Origin: Nonomuraea sp. SBT364
Lineage (GTDB): Bacteria; Actinomycetota; Actinomycetes; Streptosporangiales; Streptosporangiaceae
Assembly (NCBI RefSeq): GCF_001083785.1
Contig: NZ_LAVL01000064.1
Location: forward strand, 1-45,435
Direction of reading: 5' to 3'
DNA: 45,435 nt
In this document: positions 7,563-16,267 of the stretch, in pieces
Layout: each line of letters starts with the position of its first letter
How positions within the stretch are numbered: the stretch's first letter is position 1
Position numbers and translations under genes: made by a program
The notes under the pieces: generated by a model
Database searches by the model: none
Told to the model about the DNA's origin: nothing
Seen by the model: only the letters and a program-made list of their open reading frames with translations

Positions 7563-9104
7563 TCAGTGGAAGAAGTGCCGCGTGCCCGTGAAGTAGAGGG
7601 TCACGCCCGCCTTCTCCACGGCGTCGATGACCTCCTGGTCGCGCACCGAGCCGCCCGGCTCCACGATGGCCTTGACGCCCGCCTCGATCAGCACCTGCGG
7701 CCCGTCGGGGAAGGGGAAGAACGCGTCGGACGCCGCCGCGGAGCCCGCCGCCCGCTCCCCCGCGCGCGTGACCGCCAGCCGGCAGGAGTCGACGCGGTTG
7801 ACCTGGCCCATGCCGACGCCGACCGTGGCCTGGTCACTGGCCAGCAGGATCGCGTTGGACTTGACCGAGCGTGCCGCCCGCCAGGCGAACGCCAGGTCGG
7901 CCAGCATCTGCGGCGAGGCCGGCTCGCCCGCCTTGAGCTGCCAGGTCGCCGGGTCGTCGCCGGTGGCGTCGACCCGGTCCACCTGCTGCACCAGCAGCCC
8001 GCCGTCGATACGGCGGAACTCGGCCGGGTTGACCGGCCCGCTCGGGCAGACCAGCAGGCGGATGTTCTTCTTCTGGGTGAGTACGGCCAGCGCCTCGGGC
8101 TCGTAGGAGGGCGCCACCACGACCTCGGTGAACACCTCGGCGATCTGCCGGCCCAGCTCGGCCGTGACCGCGCCGTTGACCGCGATCACGCCGCCGTAGG
8201 CGGAGACGGGGTCGCACGCGTGCGCCTTGCGGTGGGCCTCGGCCACGTCCGCGCCGACGGCGATGCCGCACGGGTTCTGGTGCTTGACGACGGCCACGCA
8301 GGGACCGGTGAAGTCCCAGGCCGCGCGCCAGGCGGCGTCGGCGTCGAGGTAGTTGTTGTAGGACATCTCCTTGCCGTGCAGCTGCTCGGCGTTGGCCAGG
8401 CCGTCGCCGCCCGCGCTGTAGAGGGCGGCGGCCTGGTGCGGGTTCTCGCCGTAGCGCAGCTCGGACTTGCGCTGCCAGGTGGCGCCCATGAACTCCGGCC
8501 AGGTGCCCTGCTCGGCGTAGCCGTTGGCGAACCAGGAGGCCACGGCGACGTCGTAGGCGGCGGTGTGCGCGTAGGCGGCGCCGGCCAGCCGCCTGCGCTC
8601 GGTGAGCGTGAAGCCGCCCTGGCCGAGCGCGGCCAGCACGGCGCCGTAGGCGGCGGGGTCGACCACGACGGCGCAGGTGCTGTGGTTCTTGGCGGCGCCG
8701 CGGATCATCGCGGGCCCGCCGATGTCGATCTGCTCCACGCACTCCGCGTCGGACGCGCCCGAGGCCACCGTCTGCTGGAACGGGTAGAGGTTGACGACCA
8801 CGAGCTGGAAGGGGTCGATCTCCAGCTCGTCGAGCTGCGCCACGTGGTGCGGCTTGTTGAGGTCGGCCAGCATGCCGGCGTGCACGCGCGGGTGCAGGGT
8901 CTTGACCCGGCCGTCGAGGCACTCGGGGAAGCCGGTGAGCTGCTCGACCTTGGTGACCGGAATCCCGTAGGAGGCGATGGCCGCCGCCGTGCCGCCCGTC
9001 GAGACGATCTCCACCCCCGACTCGTCCAGGGCTCTGGCCAGCTCCTCCAGCCCCGACTTGTCGTAGACGGCGATGAGAGCGCGCCGGATGGCGATGCGAG
9101 TCAC
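7563..9104 (-). CDS. purH: Bifunctional AICAR transformylase / IMP cyclohydrolase
   Basis: PurH performs the last two steps of de novo IMP synthesis, formylating AICAR with 10-formyl-THF and closing the ring. The 513-residue length is typical. The N-terminal cyclohydrolase (MGS-like) part has YDKSGL, STGGTA and DGRVKTLHP; the C-terminal transformylase has LRYGENPHQ, the catalytic KHQNPCG region, AYGGVIAVN, FFPFPDG and VEPGGSVRDQEVI, ending TGTRHFFH. The start is GTG at 9104, with AGGAGG about nine bases upstream, and it overlaps the purN stop by GTGA, so purN-purH are translationally coupled. The gene ends in front of the hairpin at 7528-7557. Confidence 0.97.
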   Translation of the reverse strand: MTRIAIRRALIAVYDKSGLEELARALDESGVEIVSTGGTAAAIASYGIPVTKVEQLTGFPECLDGRVKTLHPRVHAGMLADLNKPHHVAQLDELEIDPFQLVVVNLYPFQQTVASGASDAECVEQIDIGGPAMIRGAAKNHSTCAVVVDPAAYGAVLAALGQGGFTLTERRRLAGAAYAHTAAYDVAVASWFANGYAEQGTWPEFMGATWQRKSELRYGENPHQAAALYSAGGDGLANAEQLHGKEMSYNNYLDADAAWRAAWDFTGPCVAVVKHQNPCGIAVGADVAEAHRKAHACDPVSAYGGVIAVNGAVTAELGRQIAEVFTEVVVAPSYEPEALAVLTQKKNIRLLVCPSGPVNPAEFRRIDGGLLVQQVDRVDATGDDPATWQLKAGEPASPQMLADLAFAWRAARSVKSNAILLASDQATVGVGMGQVNRVDSCRLAVTRAGERAAGSAAASDAFFPFPDGPQVLIEAGVKAIVEPGGSVRDQEVIDAVEKAGVTLYFTGTRHFFH

Positions 9105-9742
9105 GTGCTTTCCCCTCCTGATGGGTTACCGATGCGGACAGTGCGTCCGCTGACCGTCCAGCCCTCCCGGGCCATCCGGCCGACGACGTCGACGAGCAGG
9201 CGGCGCTCGACGGTCTTGATGCGCTCGTGCAGGGTCGCCACGTCGTCACCGGGCAGCACCGGCACGGCCTCCTGCGCGACGATCGGCCCGGTGTCGACCC
9301 CGGCGTCGGCCAGCATGACCGTGCACCCCGTCACCTTCACCCCGTGGGCCAGCGCGTCACGCACCCCGTGCGCGCCGGGGAACGCCGGCAGCAGCGCGGG
9401 ATGGGTGTTGAGCAGCGGGAACTCCTCCAGGGTCGGAGCTCCGACGATCTTCATGAAGCCGGCCGAGATCACCAGGTCCGGCTTGTGCGAGGCGATCTCG
9501 GACGCGAGCGCGGCGTCCCATCCGGCCCGCGATGGGTAGTCACCCAATTTTCGGACAAAAGTGGGTATACCTGCGCGAGATGCTCTAGCCAGCCCTTCGA
9601 TGCCATCCCGGTCCGCACCGACTGCCACGACCCGTGCTCCGTACGACGGATCGGCGGAAGCGTCCAGGAGGGCCTGTAGGTTTGTTCCAGAGCCGGAGAC
9701 GAGGACGACAAGCCGCGCAGCCTTGGACACGCACACTCCCAT
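9101..9742 (-). CDS. purN: Phosphoribosylglycinamide formyltransferase
   Basis: PurN transfers the formyl group of 10-formyl-THF to GAR, the third step of purine synthesis. The 213 residues contain the phosphate-binding VSGSGTNLQAL near the N-terminus, the catalytic asparagine-histidine motif NTHPALLPAFPG, HGVKVTGCTV, and the catalytic aspartate in GVDTGPIVAQ. The ATG at 9742 is annotated, but a GTG 12 bases downstream has a better-placed GGGAG and gives a start at VSKAARLVVLVSG, so the true start may be either. It is first in a purN-purH operon; the order purN-purH next to DUF6350 and sucCD is usual in actinobacteria. Confidence 0.96.
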   Translation of the reverse strand: MGVCVSKAARLVVLVSGSGTNLQALLDASADPSYGARVVAVGADRDGIEGLARASRAGIPTFVRKLGDYPSRAGWDAALASEIASHKPDLVISAGFMKIVGAPTLEEFPLLNTHPALLPAFPGAHGVRDALAHGVKVTGCTVMLADAGVDTGPIVAQEAVPVLPGDDVATLHERIKTVERRLLVDVVGRMAREGWTVSGRTVRIGNPSGGEST

Positions 9743-9806
9743 GGGGATTCCGGGTTGGGGCTGCCAGCGTATCTGTTCCCGGTCACGGTGACGCAGAGGA
9801 GGTCAG

Positions 9807-10223
9807 GTGTCGACACCGGTGCAAGCACCGGCCGGTCAGCAGCCCGCGGAGTCCGCGGGCCGCCGAGCGATCTGGTTGTCCATCGCAGCGCTGGCGATGA
9901 CGATCATGCTGCCCGCGGCCGGGCTGGTTCTGGCGGTGTTCGCGCTCGTGGCGGGGATTCGCGCGCTCCCGCTCCTACGAAACGCGGGCAAGCCCACGGG
10001 CTCGGCGGCGGGCGGCATCGCCGTGTCCACCGTCGCGCTCCTGCTGTCGGCCGGAGCCACGGCCATGCAGCTCTACCTGATGGACGAGCACTCCGCCTAC
10101 CAGGAATGCATGAAGGGCGCGGGCACCGTGTCCTCCCAGGGCGAGTGCTACGTGCAGTTCAGGGACGCGGCGGAGAAGAAGCTGCCCGCCGACGTGCTGG
10201 AGCTGCTGGGCACCACGCCCTAG
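9807..10223 (+). CDS. Small two-helix membrane protein, DUF4190-like
   Basis: A 138-residue protein with GTG start and a strong AGGAGG four bases upstream. It has a short proline/alanine-rich N-terminus, then two hydrophobic helices (about residues 22-50 and 67-90) and a soluble C-terminal region with two cysteines (YQECMKG and GECYVQF) that could form an extracytoplasmic disulfide. The layout resembles DUF4190-type membrane proteins; function is unknown. It is divergent from purN and convergent with the DUF6350 gene, whose stop codon shares the palindrome CTAG at 10220-10223 with its own. Confidence 0.75.
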   Translation: MSTPVQAPAGQQPAESAGRRAIWLSIAALAMTIMLPAAGLVLAVFALVAGIRALPLLRNAGKPTGSAAGGIAVSTVALLLSAGATAMQLYLMDEHSAYQECMKGAGTVSSQGECYVQFRDAAEKKLPADVLELLGTTP

Positions 10224-11848
10224 TCACGGTCCCACGCGTAGGGGTCGACGTAGATGACGTGGCCCCCGCGGTCGTCGGACTCGTCCACGATGTCCTGACG
10301 CGCCGGCACCGCCTGGTCCATCGGCGGGCGCGGGCGCGCCTGCGAGAGCGTCTCGGCCGCGGCCGAGGCGTGCTCGTCCTGCCAGTCGTCGCGGATGACC
10401 GGGATCGGCTGGGTGTCGGCCTCGGTGGCGTCCATCCAGTGACCGGGCAGCGGGCGGGTGTCGGCCTCGGCCAGCCCCACCTTGCCCGCGACCCGGGCGA
10501 TGGCCGCCCCGGCCTTGCGCACCGGCGCCGCCGCCCTGTCCAGCGGCGCCCGGACCTTGCGGTTGAGCAGCAGCAGGTTCGTCACACCGGCGGAGATACC
10601 CGCCGCCACGCCCACCTCCAGCGCGACCGACAGCGCGACCTCCCACGCCGAAGGCCCGACGGCCGTCAGCCGCCCCCCGCCGATCGGCCCGCCGGACAGC
10701 GCCGCGAGCAGCCCCGCGACGAGCCCGGACGTCACGCCCGTCAGGAAACCCCACAGCGGCGCGGCCTCGTACGCGGGAGAGGGCGACATCCTGGCCACGA
10801 CCACGCCGGCCACCGCGCCCGCCGCGAACGGCAGCGCGATCACCGCCATCATCCAGGCCGGCACCGGCCCGCTCTCCGGCAGCGCGCCGAGCAGCGGCAG
10901 GCTCGGCACCGTGCCGAGCTGCACCCCGGTGGGCGCCACCAGCGTGTCGGCGCCGATCGCGAACCCCGGCCCGGCGATGTAGGACGAGGCCCAGATGACC
11001 ACGTTGAACAGGTAGAGCGCCTGCACCAGCAGGAGCAGCAGCCCGCCGACGACCCCCGGCGAGAGCACGTCGGACAGCGCCCGCACCTGGTCGAAGTTGA
11101 TCGCCACGGCGACCAGCACCAGCCCCAGCCCGAACAGCACGAGCAGCGCCGTGGCCACCGCCGTGCCGACGGTCAGCGCCCGCACCCGCTCCGGCAGCAG
11201 CCGCAGCATCGCCCGCCACGGCCCGATCGTCCGCGCCGTCGCCACCGTGCCCACCGCGAACGCCAGCAGGAAGTGACTCAGCAGCGCCTCGCCGATGTAC
11301 GGCTGGGTGATCTCGTTGCCGGTGACCAGCGCGATCAGCCCGGCCAGCAGCGCGTACGGCGCGGCCAGCGACACGCCGGCCTGGGCCACCAGCAGCAGCT
11401 GCGCCCGGCGCCGGGCCGCGGCCTTCTCGCGCGGGCTGTTCTTCGGCAGCCGTGCCGGCAGCCGGAGCCGCAGGTCGGCGTCGCGGGCCATCCACCGCCC
11501 CGCCTTGTACAGCAGCACGGCGGGCAGCACCATCAGGCCGATCGGCAGCAGCCCCACCCGGCCGCCGGGGATCTCGAACCCCGCGTGGTGGGCCGCCAGC
11601 CAGATCTGCGCCGCCGTGCGGAACACCCCCGGCAGCCCGGAACCGAGCGTGCCGCGTGGCGCGGCGATCCAGCCGACCAGCGTGAGCGTGGTGAGCACGG
11701 CCAGCCCGACGCCCAGCGTGCACGCGGCGGCCAGCATCCCGGACACGGGTAGCGGCCGGCGCGTCTCGTCATCGTCACTCGAGACCCCGGGGAGCTTGCC
11801 GAGGACCGACCGGGGGGCGGTCCGCAGCTGGTCGAGTATCGCCGTCAC
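10220..11848 (-). CDS. DUF6350 polytopic membrane protein
   Basis: A membrane protein of about 542 residues with roughly ten hydrophobic helices and a long polar, acidic C-terminal tail (ending HVIYVDPYAWDRD) that is probably cytoplasmic. It matches the DUF6350 family by its place between purN and sucD and by its overall design; the function of this family is not established. The start is uncertain: I chose the GTG at 11848 (VTAILDQLRTAPRSV) because it fits the family N-terminus, although no good Shine-Dalgarno is visible; an in-frame TTG at 11932 would add 28 residues. Its stop codon overlaps that of the convergent small membrane gene within CTAG. Confidence 0.8.
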   Translation of the reverse strand: MTAILDQLRTAPRSVLGKLPGVSSDDDETRRPLPVSGMLAAACTLGVGLAVLTTLTLVGWIAAPRGTLGSGLPGVFRTAAQIWLAAHHAGFEIPGGRVGLLPIGLMVLPAVLLYKAGRWMARDADLRLRLPARLPKNSPREKAAARRRAQLLLVAQAGVSLAAPYALLAGLIALVTGNEITQPYIGEALLSHFLLAFAVGTVATARTIGPWRAMLRLLPERVRALTVGTAVATALLVLFGLGLVLVAVAINFDQVRALSDVLSPGVVGGLLLLLVQALYLFNVVIWASSYIAGPGFAIGADTLVAPTGVQLGTVPSLPLLGALPESGPVPAWMMAVIALPFAAGAVAGVVVARMSPSPAYEAAPLWGFLTGVTSGLVAGLLAALSGGPIGGGRLTAVGPSAWEVALSVALEVGVAAGISAGVTNLLLLNRKVRAPLDRAAAPVRKAGAAIARVAGKVGLAEADTRPLPGHWMDATEADTQPIPVIRDDWQDEHASAAAETLSQARPRPPMDQAVPARQDIVDESDDRGGHVIYVDPYAWDRD

Positions 11849-12301
11849 AACAAGCGATTTTCTCAATCTTTCCCGACCAGCGCTTGGTTGACGCGCCGCC
11901 CCCGCCCAGTTTGTGAGCCGTTTCAAGATCAATAGTCGTCGAAGGCAAGATCAAGGATCTCCAAACCCCCGGACACCCGTCCTCCCGGCTGACAGGAGCG
12001 GGACGCGAACCCGTGCCGTTCAAGGCGCGGGCGGGCTCAACCGGTGCACCCGCACGGAGTTCTCCGTGACGCCGTCCGCGTCCAGAAGCGCCTCGGCCTC
12101 CCGGAGGCGACGCCGGCCTTCCCCGAAGCCTGTAGCTCCCACCCGAGATTGCCCGGGGCGAAAGCGCGGAACTCCGCCGCCGCCTTGTGCAACGGGCTGA
12201 TGGCGTCCTTCGACCGGTCGAGCGAGATCCCCCAGGGCGCGGTCGCGCCTCACGGTCGCCGGTCTGGTCCCGGCGGGCAGGCCCCTGGCCCCGGAAAGCG
12301 A
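11849..12301. other. 453-base gap with possible decayed coding remnant
   Basis: No intact gene is convincing here. On the minus strand two different frames read like parts of one protein: SLDRSKDAISPLHKAAAEFR (about 12160-12220) and, after a frame change, GRRRLREAEALLDADGVTEN (about 12060-12125). That is what a frameshifted remnant looks like, but I cannot name a family. A T-loop-like sequence near 12000-12014 on the minus strand is not part of a foldable tRNA. Confidence 0.3.
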
Positions 12302-12329
12302 AAGCCCCGCGCGGATGTGCGCGGGGCTT
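12302..12329 (-). terminator. Strong terminator of the sucC-sucD operon
   Basis: AAGCCCCGCGC and GCGCGGGGCTT form a perfect 11-base stem with a six-base loop (GGATGT), 16 bases after the sucD stop codon. Confidence 0.85.
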
Positions 12330-12345
12330 CGGCCGTGAAAGCGGG

Positions 12346-13221
12346 TCAGCGCGACTGCATGATCTCGCGCATGAGCCGGGCCGTCTCGGAGGGCGTCTTG
12401 CCGACGCGGACGCCGACCTTCTCCAGCGCCTCCTTCTTGGCTTGGGCGGTGCCGGCGGAACCGGACACGATGGCGCCGGCGTGGCCCATCGTCTTGCCCT
12501 CGGGCGCGGTGAAGCCCGCGACGTAGGCCACGACCGGCTTGGTGACGTGCTCCTCGATGTACGCGGCCGCCCGCTCCTCGGCGTCGCCGCCGATCTCGCC
12601 GATCATGACGATCGCGTCGGTGCCCGGGTCCTCCTGGAACGCCTGGAGCGCATCGATGTGCGTGGTCCCGATGACCGGGTCGCCGCCGATGCCCACGGCC
12701 GTGGAGAAGCCGAAGTCGCGCAGCTCGTACATGAGCTGGTAGGTCAGCGTGCCCGACTTGGACACCAGGCCGATGCGGCCGGCGGTGGTGATGTCGGCGG
12801 GGATGATGCCGGCGTTGGAGGCGCCGGGCGAGGCGATGCCGGGGCAGTTCGGGCCGATGATGCGGGTCTTGTTGCCCTTGGCGACCGCGTACGCCCAGAA
12901 CTCGGTGGAGTCGTGCACCGGCACGCCCTCGGTGATGACCACGCAGAGCGGGATCTCGGCGTCGATGGCCTCCTTGACGGCGTCCTTGGTGAACGCGGGC
13001 GGCACGAAGACGACCGACACGTCGGCGCGGGTCTTCTCGATGGCCTCCTTGACCGTGCCGAACACGGGCAGGCCCTCGTGGGTGGTGCCGGCCTTGCGGG
13101 CGTTGACGCCGCCGACGACGCGGGCGCCGGAGGCGAGCATGCGGCGGGTGTGCTTGGTGCCCTCACCGCCGGTCATGCCCTGGACGATGATTTTGCTGTT
13201 CTCGGTCAGCCAGATAGCCAT
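12346..13221 (-). CDS. sucD: Succinyl-CoA synthetase alpha subunit
   Basis: The alpha subunit binds CoA and carries the phosphohistidine of succinyl-CoA synthetase, the substrate-level phosphorylation step of the TCA cycle. The 291 residues show the Rossmann-like CoA domain (VQGMTGGEGTKHTRRMLASG), IIGPNCPGIASPG, the SKSGTLTYQ region, GIGGDPVIGTTHID, MIGEIGGDAEE, and the active-site histidine in GKTMGHAGAIV near residue 246. It begins at ATG 13221, three bases after the sucC stop, so the two subunits are made from one transcript, ending at the hairpin 12302-12329. Confidence 0.97.
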   Translation of the reverse strand: MAIWLTENSKIIVQGMTGGEGTKHTRRMLASGARVVGGVNARKAGTTHEGLPVFGTVKEAIEKTRADVSVVFVPPAFTKDAVKEAIDAEIPLCVVITEGVPVHDSTEFWAYAVAKGNKTRIIGPNCPGIASPGASNAGIIPADITTAGRIGLVSKSGTLTYQLMYELRDFGFSTAVGIGGDPVIGTTHIDALQAFQEDPGTDAIVMIGEIGGDAEERAAAYIEEHVTKPVVAYVAGFTAPEGKTMGHAGAIVSGSAGTAQAKKEALEKVGVRVGKTPSETARLMREIMQSR

Positions 13222-13224
13222 GTG

Positions 13225-14406
13225 TCACACACCTGCCGCAGCGAGCTCGGCGGCCCGCTTGGCCGCGTCGTCCATCGTGTCTACCAGCTCGACGCGCGGG
13301 AGCGCGGCGTCGGCCAGGATCTGCCGCCCGAGCTGGGCGTTGTTGCCGTCGAGGCGGACCACCAGCGGGTGCGTGACGGCCTCGCCGCGGCTTTCGAGCA
13401 GCTTGAACGCCGACACGATGCCGTTGGCCACGGCGTCGCAGGCGGTGATGCCGCCGAAGACGTTCACGAAGATCGACTTGACCGACGGGTCGGACATGAT
13501 GATCTCCAGGCCGGCCGCCATGACCTCGGCCGACGCGCCGCCGCCGATGTCGAGGAAGTTGGCCGGGGAGGGCTTGCCCGGGAACGCCTCACCGGCGTAG
13601 GCCACCACGTCGAGCGTGGACATGACCAGGCCGGCGCCGTTGCCGATGATGCCGACGTCGCCGTCGAGCTTGACGTAGTTGAGGTCCTTCTCCTTGGCCC
13701 TGGCCTCGAGCGGGTCCTCGGCCGCCTTGTCGGCGTAGGTCTCGTGGTCGGACTGGCGGAAGGTGGCGTTGTCGTCGAGGGTGACCTTGCCGTCGAGCGC
13801 CTTCACCTGCCCGTCGGCGGCCAGGATCATCGGGTTGACCTCGACGAGCGTGGCGTCCTCGTCCACGAACGCGCACCAGAGCTTCTCGATGAGCTCGGCG
13901 GCGCCGTCGAGGGCCTTCTCCGGCAGGCCGCCGGCGACCGCGATGTCGCGGGCCTTGGCCCGGTCGACGCCGGTCAGCGCCGAGACGGGCACCTTGGCGA
14001 CCTTCTCGGGCGTGCTGTGGGCGACCTCCTCGATGTCCATGCCGCCCGCCGCCGAGCAGATCGCCAGGAAGGTGCGGTTGGCGCGGTCGAGCAGGAAGGA
14101 GAAGTAGTACTCCTCCGCGATCGCGCTGGCCTCCTCCACGAGCACTTTGTGGACCGTGTGGCCCTTGATGTCCATACCGAGGATGGCGGTGGCCTTCTCG
14201 ACGGCGTCGGCGGCGTCGTCGGCCACCTTCACTCCGCCGGCCTTGCCGCGCCCGCCGGTCTTTACCTGGGCCTTGACGACGACGCGACCGGTCAGCTGCT
14301 CCGCTGCCGCCCGCGCTTCCTCCACGGTGTGGGCGACGATGCCGCGAGGCACCGGGATGCCGTAGTCCGCGAAGAGCTCCTTCGCCTGATGTTCGAACAG
14401 GTCCAC
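13225..14406 (-). CDS. sucC: Succinyl-CoA synthetase beta subunit
   Basis: The 393-residue ADP-forming (or GDP-forming) beta subunit has an ATP-grasp nucleotide-binding domain (MDLFEHQAKELFADYGIPVP at the start, VVVKAQVKTGGRGKAGGVK near residues 42-60, then EVNPMILAADGQVKALDGKV with metal ligands) and a C-terminal CoA-ligase domain (ANFLDIGGGASAEVMAAG, FVNVFGGITACDAVANG). It is the first gene of the sucC-sucD operon. Upstream lies a 279-base region containing the palindrome at 14502-14517 which may control it. Confidence 0.97.
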   Translation of the reverse strand: MDLFEHQAKELFADYGIPVPRGIVAHTVEEARAAAEQLTGRVVVKAQVKTGGRGKAGGVKVADDAADAVEKATAILGMDIKGHTVHKVLVEEASAIAEEYYFSFLLDRANRTFLAICSAAGGMDIEEVAHSTPEKVAKVPVSALTGVDRAKARDIAVAGGLPEKALDGAAELIEKLWCAFVDEDATLVEVNPMILAADGQVKALDGKVTLDDNATFRQSDHETYADKAAEDPLEARAKEKDLNYVKLDGDVGIIGNGAGLVMSTLDVVAYAGEAFPGKPSPANFLDIGGGASAEVMAAGLEIIMSDPSVKSIFVNVFGGITACDAVANGIVSAFKLLESRGEAVTHPLVVRLDGNNAQLGRQILADAALPRVELVDTMDDAAKRAAELAAAGV

Positions 14407-14501
14407 GAGGGTCCGTCCTTGCTCATTTCCGACTGATGTTCGACGGCCCGGTCCACCCCGTGTGCCGGGCGTTTTCCGCCAGTGAAGCCTAGCCCCAAGC
14501 T

Positions 14502-14517
14502 TGACCTGACCAGGTCA
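14502..14517. promoter_or_regulatory. 16-base palindrome upstream of sucC, candidate operator
   Basis: TGACCTG-AC-CAGGTCA has two perfect 7-base arms. It lies 96 bases from the sucC start and 169 bases from the first secreted-paralog gene, in the shared divergent region 14407-14685. On the minus strand it sits just upstream of TAGGCT, a plausible -10 element. Which direction it regulates cannot be decided from sequence. Confidence 0.5.
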
Positions 14518-14685
14518 TCGGGTAGCAGATATCCCGCGATGTGACGGTGATCTCACTTCGCCGATGCGCACGCTGCACGGAAAGTGCACCGATTCGCCGT
14601 TAATAACCAGTTTCGCCGAGATATTCCTGTGATCTTCAATTGACATGATCCATACCCCTCAATACTCAACTTCAAAGGGATCGCA

Positions 14686-15507
14686 ATGAAGCGAATCATT
14701 GCCGGGCTGGCAGTGGCCGCCATGTCGACGCTGGTCACGGCGGCACCAGCGCAGGCAGCGCCCCTCAGCCCGGTCAAGACGCTGAAGCAGCAGTTCAAGC
14801 CCGGTCATGGTGTACGTGTTTCCGAAACGAGCCGGACGATCACCGACGGTAAAGAGAGCATGTCCGCCAAGACCACCGGCGTGCTCGAATTCGGCAGGTC
14901 CGGAGTGGTCGCGGTGGACCTGAAGACCCGCACCGAAATCCCGAAGGGCACCTCGGAGGACGTCGCCGCCCTGCTGCGCGGCATGTCCAACGCCCGCTCG
15001 CTCAGCGTCGGCGGCGACACCTACATGCAGGGCGGGCTCTTCAGCGACGACCTGCCCGAGGGCAAGAAGTGGGTGCGCTACCAGGGCGTCCAGGCCACGG
15101 GCACCGATCAGATGATCGACGTCTTCAACGCCAAGGTGCTCAAGACGGTGGTCGCCAAGGCCAAGGTCGTCAAGGGCGACTACCGCGGCTCGCTGACGGT
15201 CAAGGAGCTGGGCAAGGCCCTGGGCCAGCCGATCTCCGGCAAGGTCGGCAAGGTCAAGGTCTCGTACCTGCTGGACGTCGACTCCAAGGGCCTGATCAAG
15301 CGCGTGGTCAGCGGCTGGACCTTCGACTTCGGTCTCCTCGGCAAGACCGAGTCCGTCATCGAGACCCGCTACACCGGCTGGGGCGCCAAGGTCAAGATCG
15401 TCGCTCCGCCGGAGTCCGAGTGGGTCGACCTCGCCGACCTGGGCGCCGACACCGAGGTGCCGTCCGAGCTCCCCGGCAAGGGCATCCACTCCCTGGGCCA
15501 GCGGTAG
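14686..15507 (+). CDS. Secreted protein, tandem family copy 1 (LppX/LprG-like fold suspected)
   Basis: A 273-residue exported protein: a Sec signal peptide (MKRIIAGLAVAAMSTLVTAA, cleavage near AQA-AP) with no lipobox cysteine. The mature part has alternating beta-strands with phrases such as GVLEFGRSGVVAVDL, VGGDTYMQGG, LPEGKKWVRY and, near the end, TRYTGWGAKVKIVAPP. The pattern of a short-strand 'variable residue-Y-x-G ... LPEGKxW' resembles the LppX/LprA/F/G lipid-binding lipoproteins, but identity is low and I infer the fold only. AAAGGGA precedes the ATG. It is the most divergent of the four neighbours (GWG motif shared, longer C-terminal tail) and heads the array. Confidence 0.8.
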   Translation: MKRIIAGLAVAAMSTLVTAAPAQAAPLSPVKTLKQQFKPGHGVRVSETSRTITDGKESMSAKTTGVLEFGRSGVVAVDLKTRTEIPKGTSEDVAALLRGMSNARSLSVGGDTYMQGGLFSDDLPEGKKWVRYQGVQATGTDQMIDVFNAKVLKTVVAKAKVVKGDYRGSLTVKELGKALGQPISGKVGKVKVSYLLDVDSKGLIKRVVSGWTFDFGLLGKTESVIETRYTGWGAKVKIVAPPESEWVDLADLGADTEVPSELPGKGIHSLGQR

Positions 15508-15511
15508 GCAG

Positions 15512-16264
15512 GTGAAAGCCCTCATCTCCGGCGTGGCCGTGGCTTCGGCCGCCGCCCTCGCCCTCGCCACCCCCGCCCAGGCGGCGCCCAAGGACCCCGT
15601 CGCGGCGGTCAAGAAGCAGCTCGTCGCCGGCAAGGGCGTCAGCTTCGCCGACACCACCACCTGGCTGAAGGACGACGGCACCGAGCCGTACCTGAAGCGC
15701 AAGGGCAAGCTCATGTTCGGCAAGGGCACGGTGGCCGCGACGGACATGGCGAGCACGTACCCGAAGGAGACCCTCCAGCGGGGGCTGGACTCCTTCCAGA
15801 ACGACCGGACGATCCTGGTCGGCAAGGTCGCCTATCTGTCCGGCAGCTACTACCGGAAGCAGCTGCCCGAGGGTAAGACGTGGCTCAAGTCCGACGGCGC
15901 GGCGCTGAGCAACAACTGGGCGCAGCCGATCAACCCGGCCGAGCCCGCCACGCTGAAGAAGCTGCTGGCCAAGGCCGAGCGCACGTCGAACGGCTACCAG
16001 GGCACGATCACGTTCGACCAGCTGGGCAAGGTCTCGCCCTGGTTCAACCTGAGCGTGCCGATCTGGAGCGCGGGCGGGACCGAGGTGACCTGGAAGCTCA
16101 CGGTCGGCCGTGACGGCCTGCCGAAGCGGCTGGTCACGTCCTACCCGGCCGGCGGGCTGGTCCGGGGCTGGCCCGGCACGTTCAAGATCGACACCGCGTA
16201 CCGAGGCTGGGGCGCGAAGGTCTCGATCAAGGCTCCGCCCGCCGGCCAGGTCTCGGCGGAGTGA
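15512..16264 (+). CDS. Secreted protein, tandem family copy 2
   Basis: A 250-residue paralog of the preceding gene, starting at GTG only four bases after its stop, with a weak AGGCAG ribosome site, so translation is probably coupled. The signal peptide runs to about ATPAQA-AP, without a lipobox. Conserved family phrases are DPVAAVKKQLVAGKGVSF, KRKGKLMFGKG, VAYLSGSYYRKQLPEGKTWL, PATLKKLLAKAERTSNGYQG and AYRGWGAKVSIKAPPAGQ. The first 140 bases of its signal-peptide region are nearly identical to copy 3 (136 of 140 match), including silent positions. Function unknown; exported and presumably soluble or wall-associated. Confidence 0.8.
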   Translation: MKALISGVAVASAAALALATPAQAAPKDPVAAVKKQLVAGKGVSFADTTTWLKDDGTEPYLKRKGKLMFGKGTVAATDMASTYPKETLQRGLDSFQNDRTILVGKVAYLSGSYYRKQLPEGKTWLKSDGAALSNNWAQPINPAEPATLKKLLAKAERTSNGYQGTITFDQLGKVSPWFNLSVPIWSAGGTEVTWKLTVGRDGLPKRLVTSYPAGGLVRGWPGTFKIDTAYRGWGAKVSIKAPPAGQVSAE

Positions 16265-16267
16265 CGT

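Noticed and set aside
11990..12060. tRNA-like T-arm (CGGGTTCGCGTCCCG on the minus strand)
   Set aside because: No matching acceptor, D-arm or anticodon stem can be drawn around it; only the T-loop-like part fits.
12187..14436. Long plus-strand open frame opposite sucD-sucC
   Set aside because: Composition typical of an antisense shadow (Arg/Gly/Asp/His-rich repeats); sucC and sucD fill the region and have all family motifs.
14541..14556. CRP-like motif GTGA...TCAC upstream of the paralog array
   Set aside because: The half-sites are 8 bases apart, not the 6 expected of CRP sites.
14640..14668. Perfect TTGACA -35 hexamer just upstream of paralog copy 1
   Set aside because: No acceptable -10 lies 16-18 bases downstream, and a start there would place the transcription start on the ribosome site.
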